DNA of 5,024 nucleotides from Paracoccaceae bacterium (GTDB taxonomy: Bacteria; Pseudomonadota; Alphaproteobacteria; Rhodobacterales; Rhodobacteraceae), in assembly GCA_007129775.1 (NCBI GenBank), contig SKUV01000043.1, positions 1 to 5,024 on the forward strand, in the 5' to 3' direction. Both the position numbers and the translations under genes were made by a program. Below are positions 1 through 5,007 of the stretch, one piece after another (position 1 is the stretch's first letter; the number at the start of each line of letters is the position of its first letter). A model generated the notes under the pieces. That model ran no database searches and was not told where the DNA came from. It saw only the letters and a list, made by a program, of their open reading frames with translations.

Positions 1-1
1 C

Positions 2-622
2 GCGATGCCGCTGCGCCTGCGCCGGGCGCTGGCGCGCGCGCGGGGCGGGGCGGGCGATCCGCCGCATCTGCTGGCCGATGGCTGGTGGCTGGAGCCGCTG
101 GCGCGGCCGCGCCATGATCTCTGGATCTGGGGCGCGGGCCATGTGGGCCGGGCGCTTGTGGCCGTGCTGGCGCCGCTGCCCGATCTTGCGCTGACGTGGA
201 TCGACAGCGCCGAGGCCCGCTTTCCCGAAGGCCCCGATCCCGCGCAGACCCTGCGCCGGCGGGTCGCCGAGAACCCCGCGACGCTGGTGGCAGAGGCCCC
301 GCCGGAGGCGCATCATCTGGTGCTGACCTATTCCCATGCGCTGGATCTGGAAATCTGCCACCGGCTGCTGGGCCACGGCTTTGCCGGGCTGGGGCTGATC
401 GGATCGGCCACCAAGCGCGCGCGCTTCCGGTCGCGGCTGGCGGCGCTGGGCCATGGCCCGGCGGCGATCGACCGTATCGTCTGCCCGATCGGCGCGCCTG
501 CCCTTGGCAAGCATCCGCAGGCGATTGCGGTCGGGGTGGCGGCGAAGTTGCTGGGCGCGTTGCGCGCGGGCGGCGGGACCGGGCGTGCCGATCAGCGCAC
601 GATGGGCTCCAGCGGATCGTAA
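2..622 (+). CDS. xdhC: Xanthine dehydrogenase accessory protein XdhC, 5'-truncated by window edge
   Basis: XdhC binds molybdenum cofactor, promotes its sulfuration, and delivers it to the XdhB subunit of xanthine dehydrogenase in the cytoplasm (family knowledge). The reading frame is open to the window edge, so the ATG at position 5 is probably internal; complete XdhC proteins are usually about 300 residues and the N-terminal part is missing. Numbering from that ATG, a Rossmann-type loop GAGHVG lies at residues 43-48, preceded by the hydrophobic strand LWIW. A second block, GLIGSATKRARF, lies at about 130-141. The family's closing block CPIG...GKHPQAIAVGVAAKLL spans about 160-183. The order and content match the C-terminal XdhC domain. 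The last 20 residues (Gly/Ser/Arg-rich) look unstructured and are encoded in DNA that is also the end of the convergent Nudix gene. Upstream xdhA and xdhB are expected but not visible. Confidence 0.9.
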   Translation, partial: AMPLRLRRALARARGGAGDPPHLLADGWWLEPLARPRHDLWIWGAGHVGRALVAVLAPLPDLALTWIDSAEARFPEGPDPAQTLRRRVAENPATLVAEAPPEAHHLVLTYSHALDLEICHRLLGHGFAGLGLIGSATKRARFRSRLAALGHGPAAIDRIVCPIGAPALGKHPQAIAVGVAAKLLGALRAGGGTGRADQRTMGSSGS

Positions 623-1050
623 TGGATGCCCTCGCCCCAAGCGACTTCGGGCAGGCTGTCGGGCTTGAAGCGCAGGCGCTGCAATTGCTCGCGCGTCACG
701 AAGCGGCGGCGGTTGACGATTCCGGCCGGGTCGGACCATTGCGCCGACAGCGCCCCGCCCCTGAGGCTGGCACGGAAATAGACATCCACCTGATGAAAGC
801 CGCTGGCGGGATCGTGAAACTCGTTGACGAGGCAGGGCGCGCCCACGGCGATGCGCAGGCCGGTTTCCTCGTGCACCTCGCGCATCAGGTTGTCGGGCAG
901 CGAACTGCCCTGTTCCACGCCGCCGCCCGGGGCGCACCAAAGATCGCTTTGCCGTCCCGGCCAGGCGTTGACCAGCAGCAGCCGCCCTTCGTGCAGCAGC
1001 AGGGCACGGACTGCGAGGCGAAGGCCGGGGCGGAGCGTGGGGCGCGACAT
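592..1050 (-). CDS. Nudix hydrolase, 152 aa
   Basis: Nudix enzymes cleave nucleoside diphosphates linked to another group, using Mg2+ held by glutamates of the Nudix box. The predicted protein starts MSRPTLRPGLRLAV and has the box at about residues 42-65: GGGVEQG, then REVHEETGL with Glu58, Glu61 and Glu62 as likely metal ligands. The fold cues fit: a hydrophobic strand RALLLHEGRLLLV, then LWCAPGGG before the box. One box position deviates: the Glu expected eight residues before Arg57 is Ser49. The frame runs open further upstream to about 1323, but that part overlaps the exported hydrolase gene and looks non-native, so the ATG at 1050 is chosen; no strong Shine-Dalgarno precedes it. The 3' end overlaps the end of xdhC by 31 bp in opposite orientation. 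Substrate cannot be assigned; ADP-ribose, oxidised dNTPs or other NDP compounds are possible. Confidence 0.88.
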   Translation of the reverse strand: MSRPTLRPGLRLAVRALLLHEGRLLLVNAWPGRQSDLWCAPGGGVEQGSSLPDNLMREVHEETGLRIAVGAPCLVNEFHDPASGFHQVDVYFRASLRGGALSAQWSDPAGIVNRRRFVTREQLQRLRFKPDSLPEVAWGEGIHYDPLEPIVR

Positions 1051-1132
1051 GTCCGCCGATCTGTGCCGGGATGCCGGAAATGTCCAGCCCCGCCCCTCGA
1101 ATCCCGGTGCACGATACCCTAGATCGGGGGGT
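1051..1132. other. Divergent intergenic gap between the Nudix and exported hydrolase genes
   Basis: This 82-bp gap must hold the start signals for two divergent genes unless either is read from further away. I see no convincing -35/-10 pair. The best -10-like string for the rightward gene is TACCCT at 1115-1120, without a recognisable -35. A run of G at 1126-1131 directly before the hydrolase ATG is too close to act as a normal Shine-Dalgarno. Confidence 0.4.
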
Positions 1133-1897
1133 ATGCGATTTGTCCTTGCCCCCATCCTCGCCCTCGCCCTTTCTCTGCCCGGGCTGGCCCCGGCGCGTGC
1201 CGCGGCCGCCGCGGCCGGCGATGAGGCCGAATGCGTGGTGCTGTTGCACGGGCTGGCCCGCTCCGAGGTGTCGCTCATGGCCATGGGCGAGGCGTTCACG
1301 CGGCGCGGCTTTGAGGTGGTCAACCGCGGCTACCCCTCGACCGAGGCGAGCATCGCCGATCACGTGGCCAAGGTGGGCCTGTCGGTGGAGGAATGCGGTG
1401 ATGCCAAGGTGCATTTCGTCACCCATTCCATGGGCGGGATCATCCTGCGTGCATGGCTTGCCGAAAACCGGCCCGAACGGCTGGGCCGGACGGTGATGCT
1501 GGCGCCGCCGAACCACGGCTCCGAACTGGTGGATGTTTTCGGGCCGTTCGAGCCTTTCAGCTGGGTCAACGGCCCGGCGGGGCTGGAACTGGGCACCGAG
1601 GATTCCTCGATCCCGAACAAGCTGCCCCTGCCGGATTTCGAACTGGGCATCATCGCGGGGGATTTTTCGCTCAACCCGGTGTTTTCGGCGCTGATCGAGG
1701 GGCCGGATGACGGCAAGGTGTCGGTCGCGAGCACGCGGCTGGAGGGGATGAGCGACCATCTGGTTGTGCCGGCGACCCATACCTTCATGATGCTGAACAT
1801 GCTTGTGATCGGCCAGAGCGTGCACTTCGTCGAAGAGGGCGCTTTCGATCACGACATGACGCTGGCAGGCGCGATTCGTTTCCTGATGGGGGATTGA
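1133..1897 (+). CDS. Exported alpha/beta-hydrolase, lipase/EstA (COG1075)-like
   Basis: The predicted 254-aa protein starts with a signal peptide: MRF, a hydrophobic core LAPILALALSLPGLA, and a probable signal peptidase I site after Ala23 (A-R-A). It should act in the periplasm or outside the cell. The mature part is an alpha/beta-hydrolase. The oxyanion strand is VVLLHGLARS with HGL at 39-41. The nucleophile elbow is THSMGG with Ser99. An acidic candidate lies in PDDGKVSV (Asp192/Asp193), and a likely catalytic His216 sits in the block ATHTFMM. The first elbow residue is Thr instead of the usual Gly of GxSxG, which also occurs in lipases of this group. The APPNHGSEL block at 124-132 is typical of triacylglycerol lipase-like members. 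An upstream in-frame ATG at 824 exists, but it would bury the signal peptide and overlap the Nudix gene, so 1133 is chosen. An esterase or lipase role is likely; the natural substrate is unknown. Confidence 0.88.
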   Translation: MRFVLAPILALALSLPGLAPARAAAAAAGDEAECVVLLHGLARSEVSLMAMGEAFTRRGFEVVNRGYPSTEASIADHVAKVGLSVEECGDAKVHFVTHSMGGIILRAWLAENRPERLGRTVMLAPPNHGSELVDVFGPFEPFSWVNGPAGLELGTEDSSIPNKLPLPDFELGIIAGDFSLNPVFSALIEGPDDGKVSVASTRLEGMSDHLVVPATHTFMMLNMLVIGQSVHFVEEGAFDHDMTLAGAIRFLMGD

Positions 1898-1940
1898 GGC
1901 GCGCCTACGGCCGGTCTTGTCGGGGCGCGGTTTCCGGGGC

Positions 1941-1977
1941 GGCTGTCCGCGGCCATCCGGTGCCCTGTTGTGGCGCT
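1941..1977 (+). repeat. Direct repeat, copy A (37 bp)
   Basis: This copy matches 2120-2156 at 32 of 37 positions by eye. The shared core is CCGCGGCCATCCGGTGCCC, and the copies begin 179 bp apart in the same orientation. It lies just downstream of the exported hydrolase gene in non-coding sequence. The hairpin seen around copy B is imperfect here (GGGC/GTCC with a G-T pair); an alternative stem pairs CGCGG at 1926-1930 with CCGCG at 1947-1951. Confidence 0.75.
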
Positions 1978-2083
1978 TATCTTCGCAGCGGCCCGATCCC
2001 GGCCCGCCCGGTGAACGCCGCGAGAGCTTCCCGGCCAGCCGCTTTGGCGCGGCTTGGTGCACCGCGTGTGGTCTTCCGGACGG

Positions 2084-2111
2084 GGCCGGGATAAAGCGCC
2101 CATCCCCGGCC
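2084..2111. terminator. GC-rich hairpin between convergent genes, possible terminator
   Basis: GGCCGGG (2084-2090) and CCCGGCC (2105-2111) form a perfect 7-bp stem around a 14-nt loop. It sits in the convergent gap between the exported hydrolase gene and purK, where a terminator would be expected. There is no T-run on either strand, so it is not a classical intrinsic terminator. Weak candidate. Confidence 0.3.
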
Positions 2112-2113
2112 TT

Positions 2114-2129
2114 GCGGGCGGCTGCCCGC
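2114..2129. terminator. Perfect 6-bp hairpin downstream of purK, possible terminator
   Basis: GCGGGC (2114-2119), loop GGCT, GCCCGC (2124-2129). Read on the minus strand, it lies about 40 nt after the purK stop codon. It lacks a T-run and overlaps direct repeat copy B, so it may be a property of the repeat, not a dedicated terminator. Confidence 0.3.
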
Positions 2130-2156
2130 GGCCATCCGGTGCCCCTCTGAGGCGCT
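2120..2156 (+). repeat. Direct repeat, copy B (37 bp)
   Basis: This is the second copy of the 37-bp element, with five mismatches against 1941-1977. It ends 10 bp before the stop codon of purK on the opposite strand. Its first bases form one arm of a perfect 6-bp hairpin (see 2114-2129). The two copies could be remnants of a local duplication or members of a genome-wide intergenic repeat family; this window alone cannot decide. Confidence 0.75.
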
Positions 2157-2166
2157 GTCTCTCGGC

Positions 2167-3246
2167 TCACGCCCCCGGGCGGCGCAGGATCCGGTTGGCA
2201 TGGCCCATCTTGCGGCCCGGCCGGGCTTCGGCCTTGCCGTAGAGGTGCAGCGCGGTGTCGGGGGCGCGGGCCAGATCGGGCAGCCCCGCCACATCCTCGC
2301 CGATCAGGTTGGTCATCTCCACATCCGCGAACCGCCGCCCGTCGCCCAGCGGCCAGCCGGCGACGGCGCGCACATGCTGTTCGAACTGGTCCACGGCGCA
2401 GGCGTTCTGCGTCCAGTGGCCGGAATTGTGGACCCGCGGCGCGATCTCGTTCACGATCAGGCCGGCCGGGGTCACGAACAACTCCACCCCCAGCACGCCG
2501 ATGTAATCGAGCGCATTGAGGATCCGTGCGGCGATCAGCACCGCATCGCTGCGCTGGCCGGGGCTGAGGCGCGCGGGAACGATGGTGCGGCGCAGGATGC
2601 CGGCCTCGTGCAGATTCTCGCCCGGATCGAAGGCCGCCACCGCGCCGTCGGCCCCGCGCGCCGCGATCACCGAGACCTCGCGCTCGAATTTGACGAAGCC
2701 TTCCAGCACCGCTGCCGCCCCGCCCATCGCGTCCAGCGCGGCCTCTGCATCGGCGGGGCTGTCCAGCCGCGCCTGTCCCTTGCCGTCATAGCCCAGCCGC
2801 GCGGTCTTGAGGATCGCCGGCAGGCCCACCGCCTCCAGCGCCAGATCGAGGCTCGGGCGGTCCGTGACCTCGGCGAAGGGCGCGGTCTGCAAACCCAGCC
2901 CCTGCAGGAACCGCTTTTCCGCCAGCCGGTCCTGACTTGCCGCGAGGGCGGCCCGACCCGGGTGCACCAGCCGCAGCGCCTCGATCGTGTCGAGCGCGGC
3001 GGTCGGGATGTTCTCGAATTCATAGGTCACCACGTCCACCGCTTCGGCAAAGCGGCGCAGCGCCTGCGTGTCATCGTATTCGGCGCGGAAATGGTAATTC
3101 GCCACATGGCTGGCAGGGCAGTCGCCCGAGGGCTCGAAAATGCAGGTCTTGAACCCCAGCCGCGCCGCCGCGACCGACAGCATGCGCCCCAGTTGGCCGC
3201 CGCCCAGAATCCCGATCACCGCGCCCTGCGGCAGCGGCTCAGTCAT
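2167..3246 (-). CDS. purK: N5-carboxyaminoimidazole ribonucleotide synthase PurK
   Basis: PurK uses ATP and bicarbonate to convert AIR to N5-CAIR in de novo purine synthesis. The 359-aa protein is full length for the family. The N-terminal dinucleotide-fold-like motif GILGGGQLGRM is at 12-22. The ATP-grasp segment ILKTARLGYDGKGQ is at 145-158 with Lys148. LEGFVKFEREVSVIAAR is at 181-197. Glu255 falls in GVELFV, and NEIAPRVHNSGHWT is at 266-279, providing metal and substrate contacts. The C-terminal family block HLYGKAEARPGRKMGH is at 334-349. The ATG at 3246 is supported by AGGAG seven bases upstream. The gene start overlaps the end of purE by 8 bp (ATGACTGA), which suggests translational coupling and balanced production of two consecutive enzymes. 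Nothing is missing from the motifs. Confidence 0.97.
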   Translation of the reverse strand: MTEPLPQGAVIGILGGGQLGRMLSVAAARLGFKTCIFEPSGDCPASHVANYHFRAEYDDTQALRRFAEAVDVVTYEFENIPTAALDTIEALRLVHPGRAALAASQDRLAEKRFLQGLGLQTAPFAEVTDRPSLDLALEAVGLPAILKTARLGYDGKGQARLDSPADAEAALDAMGGAAAVLEGFVKFEREVSVIAARGADGAVAAFDPGENLHEAGILRRTIVPARLSPGQRSDAVLIAARILNALDYIGVLGVELFVTPAGLIVNEIAPRVHNSGHWTQNACAVDQFEQHVRAVAGWPLGDGRRFADVEMTNLIGEDVAGLPDLARAPDTALHLYGKAEARPGRKMGHANRILRRPGA

Positions 3247-3727
3247 CCGACGGCTCCTCGGGGATGGAGGCGGTCAGCGCCGCGCGCCATTCCGCCAGCC
3301 GCGCAGCCAGCGCGGGATCGCCCAGCGCGAGGATCTGCGCGGCCATCAGCCCCGCATTGGCCGCGCCGGCGGCGCCGATGGCCATTGTCGCGACCGGATA
3401 GCCCCGCGGCATCTGCAGGATGGAATAGAGGCTGTCCACGCCCGACAGCGCCCGGCTCTGCACGGGCACGCCGATCACCGGCACAAGCGTCTTGGAGGCC
3501 ATCATTCCCGGCAGATGCGCCGCCCCGCCGGCCCCGGCGATGATCACCCGCAGCCCGCGCTCGGCCGCCGTCCGGCCATAGTCCCACAGCCGGTCGGGGG
3601 TGCGGTGGGCCGAGACGATCCGCGCCTCGTGCGCGATGTCGAGCGCGTCGAGGATCTGCGCCGCCTCGCGCATGGTGGGCCAGTCCGACTGGCTGCCCAT
3701 GATCAGCCCGACGCGCGCAGAAACCAT
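3239..3727 (-). CDS. purE: N5-CAIR mutase PurE (class I)
   Basis: PurE moves the carboxylate of N5-CAIR, the product of PurK, to C4 to give CAIR. The 162-aa protein is close to the 169 aa of the E. coli enzyme. Class I motifs are all present: GSQSDW at 11-16, SAHRTP at 39-44 with His41 as the likely catalytic histidine, GAGGAAHLPGM at 65-75, GVPVQSRALSGVDSLYSILQMP at 86-107, and ATMAIG...AANAGLMA ending near 129. The ATG at 3727 has an AAGGA-type Shine-Dalgarno eight bases upstream. A longer in-frame start at 3787 falls inside the predicted -10 element, so it is unlikely. Pairing with purK confirms the bacterial N5-CAIR route over the single-step class II PurE route. The last residues (EEPSDD) overlap the purK start. 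Confidence 0.97.
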   Translation of the reverse strand: MVSARVGLIMGSQSDWPTMREAAQILDALDIAHEARIVSAHRTPDRLWDYGRTAAERGLRVIIAGAGGAAHLPGMMASKTLVPVIGVPVQSRALSGVDSLYSILQMPRGYPVATMAIGAAGAANAGLMAAQILALGDPALAARLAEWRAALTASIPEEPSDD

Positions 3728-3785
3728 GTGTGCTGTCCTTTCATGGGCGGCCTGGGGGCGGGGCGGGCCCGCCGGATCGGCGCGC

Positions 3786-3813
3786 ACTATAGCTGCCGGG
3801 GCAGGGGCGGCAA
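3786..3813 (-). promoter_or_regulatory. Predicted sigma70-type promoter for purE-purK
   Basis: On the minus strand, TATAGT (-10, 3791-3786) follows TTGCCG (-35, 3813-3808) with a 16-bp spacer. Transcription would start near 3779, giving a leader of about 52 nt before the purE ATG. The bases after the -10 (TATAGTGC) are the same as at the DUF465 promoter. No PurR-like operator palindrome or purine riboswitch was recognised in the leader. Confidence 0.6.
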
Positions 3814-3852
3814 CCCGTCGCGGGCCACGCAGGACGCAGCGCTGGCGATGAC

Positions 3853-3892
3853 GCCCGCGCGGGCCGTCGTGGCGCGCCTGCCGCCCGGGCGG
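3853..3892. other. Two 12-bp GC palindromes between the DUF465 gene and purE
   Basis: GCCCGCGCGGGC (3853-3864) and CCGCCCGGGCGG (3881-3892) are perfect self-complementary 12-mers, just downstream of the DUF465 stop codon on the minus strand. They could form hairpins that end the short DUF465 transcript, but no T-run follows. Short palindromes are also common by chance at this GC content. Function uncertain. Confidence 0.3.
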
Positions 3893-3897
3893 GTGGT

Positions 3898-4116
3898 TCA
3901 GGCGATGATGTCCGGGGTCAGGTCATCCTCGATCCGGGCGATGACGTCCTTCAGCCGCAGCTTCTGCTTCTTCAGCCGGCGCAGGGCCAGTTGATCGGCG
4001 GTGCCCCGCTCCTGCAGGGCGGCGATGGCGTCGTCGAGGTCGCGATGCTCGCGCCGGAGAACCTCCAGCCGGATGCGCATCACCTCTTCGCTGTTCAGTT
4101 CGCTCGGGGCATTCAT
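3898..4116 (-). CDS. YdcH/DUF465 family small coiled-coil protein, 72 aa
   Basis: The protein starts MNAPSELNSEEVM and is almost entirely helical and charged, with heptad-like spacing. The YdcH/DUF465 pattern is visible: RIRLEVLRREHRDLDDAI at about 14-31, then LRRLKKQKLRLKDVIARIE at 45-63. Length is normal for the family. The molecular function of the family is not established; small helical-hairpin proteins of this sort are often near housekeeping genes in alphaproteobacteria. An in-frame ATG at 4179 would give 93 aa, but it lies in the predicted -35 region, upstream of the expected transcript start. The ATG at 4116 is therefore preferred, though its Shine-Dalgarno (GAGG, 11 bases upstream) is only moderate. 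The next gene, purE, has its own promoter, so the two may be only partly cotranscribed. Confidence 0.88.
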   Translation of the reverse strand: MNAPSELNSEEVMRIRLEVLRREHRDLDDAIAALQERGTADQLALRRLKKQKLRLKDVIARIEDDLTPDIIA

Positions 4117-4152
4117 GGGCCGTTGCGCCTCGTTCTTCGTTGGGTCGGCGGC

Positions 4153-4181
4153 ACTATAACGCCGCGCACCGATTCTCACAA
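4153..4181 (-). promoter_or_regulatory. Predicted sigma70-type promoter for the DUF465 gene
   Basis: On the minus strand, TTGTGA (-35, 4181-4176) and TATAGT (-10, 4158-4153) are separated by 17 bp. The -10 matches TATAAT at 5 of 6 positions and the -35 matches TTGACA at 4 of 6. Transcription would begin near 4146, about 30 nt before the ATG at 4116. This placement argues against the longer start at 4179. Confidence 0.65.
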
Positions 4182-4214
4182 AGCCCGCATCGCAGACACT
4201 CGGTCCACCCGCCT

Positions 4215-4243
4215 CTTGCCCGGCGGGCTGCGCGCCCCCATAT
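4215..4243 (+). promoter_or_regulatory. Predicted heat-shock (sigma32/RpoH) promoter for hsp20-DUF1150
   Basis: CTTGCCC (4215-4221) is followed after 14 bp by CCCCATAT (4236-4243). The known sigma32 consensus is CTTGAAA, 11-16 bp, CCCCATNT: the -10 matches fully and the -35 keeps the diagnostic CTTG. Transcription should start near 4250, about 67 nt before the hsp20 ATG, as expected for a small heat shock gene. Confidence 0.75.
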
Positions 4244-4249
4244 CCCCGT

Positions 4250-4317
4250 CAGGTGGCGCTGCCGGACACGGGGCGCATCGCCGAAAACGCAACGTCGCTT
4301 GAACAAGGGCTTGCCAG
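4250..4317 (+). promoter_or_regulatory. hsp20 5' leader, candidate ROSE-type RNA thermometer
   Basis: The leader can form small hairpins at 4255-4263 (GGC/GCC) and 4272-4282 (GGCG, loop CAT, CGCC), then a longer one at 4289-4314. In the last, GCAA (4289-4292) pairs with TTGC (4311-4314), G4294 with C4310, C4296 with G4309, C4298 with G4307, T4299 with A4306 and T4300 with A4305, around loop GAAC. C4293 and T4295 are bulged, and G4297 faces G4308. The sequence TCGCT (4295-4299) fits the ROSE motif UYGCU and lies opposite the Shine-Dalgarno AAGGG (4305-4309), eight bases before the ATG. Known ROSE elements precede small heat shock genes in alpha- and gammaproteobacteria and melt on heating to free the ribosome site. 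The fold was drawn by hand, so this is a candidate. Confidence 0.6.
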
Positions 4318-4752
4318 ATGACGAAACTGAGCTTTGGGGCGCACCCGTTCCTGCTGGGCTTCGACCAGCTCGAACGCCTCGCCGAACGCACCGCGAAAAG
4401 CGGGACCGACGGCTATCCGCCCTTCAATATCGAGCAATCGGGCGACAACGCCTTTCGCATCACCCTCGCCGTCGCCGGGTTTTCCGACGATGATCTGTCG
4501 ATCACGCTGGAGGATCGCCAACTGGTGATCCGCGGGCGCCAGAGCGACAGCGCCGAGGGCCGCGTGTTCCTGCATCGCGGGATCGCCGCGCGGCAGTTTC
4601 AGCGCGCCTTCGTGCTGGCCGAGGGGGTGGAGGTGGCCCGAGCAAGCCTCGAGAACGGTCTGCTGCATATCGATCTGGAACGGGCCGAGCCCGAACCCGT
4701 CGTGCAGACGATCCGGATCGGCACGCCGGACACGGCAAAGGGCCGCGGTTGA
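4318..4752 (+). CDS. hsp20: Small heat shock protein, Hsp20/IbpA class
   Basis: This is an ATP-independent chaperone that holds unfolding proteins in the cytoplasm for later refolding. The 144-aa protein has an N-terminal arm MTKLSFGAHPFLLGFDQLERL and an alpha-crystallin domain from about residue 35 to 125. Domain marks include ITLAVAGFSDDDLSITLEDRQLVIRG at 48-73, FLHRGIAARQFQRAFVLAEGVEV at 84-106, and the conserved ASLENGLLHIDL at 109-120. A C-terminal I-x-I motif (Ile132-Arg-Ile134) for oligomer assembly follows. The IbpA-like FxHRGIA segment places it in the class A group common in alphaproteobacteria. The ATG at 4318 follows AAGGG by eight bases. A sigma32-type promoter and a ROSE-like leader precede it. 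The DUF1150 gene follows after 27 bp, likely in the same transcript. Confidence 0.96.
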   Translation: MTKLSFGAHPFLLGFDQLERLAERTAKSGTDGYPPFNIEQSGDNAFRITLAVAGFSDDDLSITLEDRQLVIRGRQSDSAEGRVFLHRGIAARQFQRAFVLAEGVEVARASLENGLLHIDLERAEPEPVVQTIRIGTPDTAKGRG

Positions 4753-4779
4753 GCAGGTGAGCAGGAAAGGAAAAGCACG

Positions 4780-5007
4780 ATGAACAGCCCCATTGATTTC
4801 GACGCCCGGAACGGCACGCCCATCGTCTATATCCGCCCGGTCGCCGTGGCGGATCTGCCCGACGAGGTCCAGCGCGAGGCGGAGGGGATCGACCGGCTCT
4901 ATGCCGTGCATGACGCCGATGGCGAGCGGCTTGCGCTGGTGCGCGACCGCAAGCTGGCCTTCGTTCTGGCCCGCCAGAACAATATGGCGCAGGTGCATGT
5001 GCACTGA
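4780..5007 (+). CDS. DUF1150 family protein, 75 aa
   Basis: The complete 75-aa protein has no signal peptide or membrane segment. It shows the DUF1150 features I recognise: a short N-terminal strand region TPIVYIRPVAVADLPDEV, then LYAVHDADGERLALVRDRKLAFVLARQNNMAQVHVH to the C terminus. DUF1150 is an alphaproteobacterial family of unknown function frequently found next to Hsp20 genes. The start at 4780 is supported by a strong Shine-Dalgarno, AAGGA eight bases upstream within AGGAAAGGA. The gene lies 27 bp after hsp20 with no visible terminator between, so it should be heat-induced with it. A role as a chaperone cofactor is an inference from context only. Confidence 0.9.
   Translation: MNSPIDFDARNGTPIVYIRPVAVADLPDEVQREAEGIDRLYAVHDADGERLALVRDRKLAFVLARQNNMAQVHVH

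Noticed and set aside
196..1122. A long plus-strand open frame across the end of xdhC and the Nudix gene
   Set aside because: The translation has no domain and low-complexity composition; the overlapping frames carry clear XdhC and Nudix motifs.
1898..2166. Small coding frames in the gap between the exported hydrolase gene and purK
   Set aside because: All translate to Arg/Pro/Gly-rich strings, none has a ribosome site, and their only similarity is the repeated 37-bp element.
2200..3543. A 447-codon open frame on the plus strand through purK and purE
   Set aside because: It lies antisense to two unmistakable genes. Its protein is Arg/Pro/Ala-rich without family motifs, a common product of GC-rich codon use.
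3728..3897. A second small DUF465 gene or purine riboswitch before purE
   Set aside because: No minus-strand frame there shows the DUF465 helical pattern, and no purine aptamer core was found.
4298..4303. CTTGAA just before the hsp20 start as a sigma32 -35 element
   Set aside because: The matching -10 would fall inside the coding region. The better promoter is at 4215-4243, and this sequence is explained by the leader hairpin.
4249..5004. A 251-codon minus-strand frame across hsp20 and DUF1150
   Set aside because: It is antisense to two genes with good ribosome sites and family matches; no own motifs.
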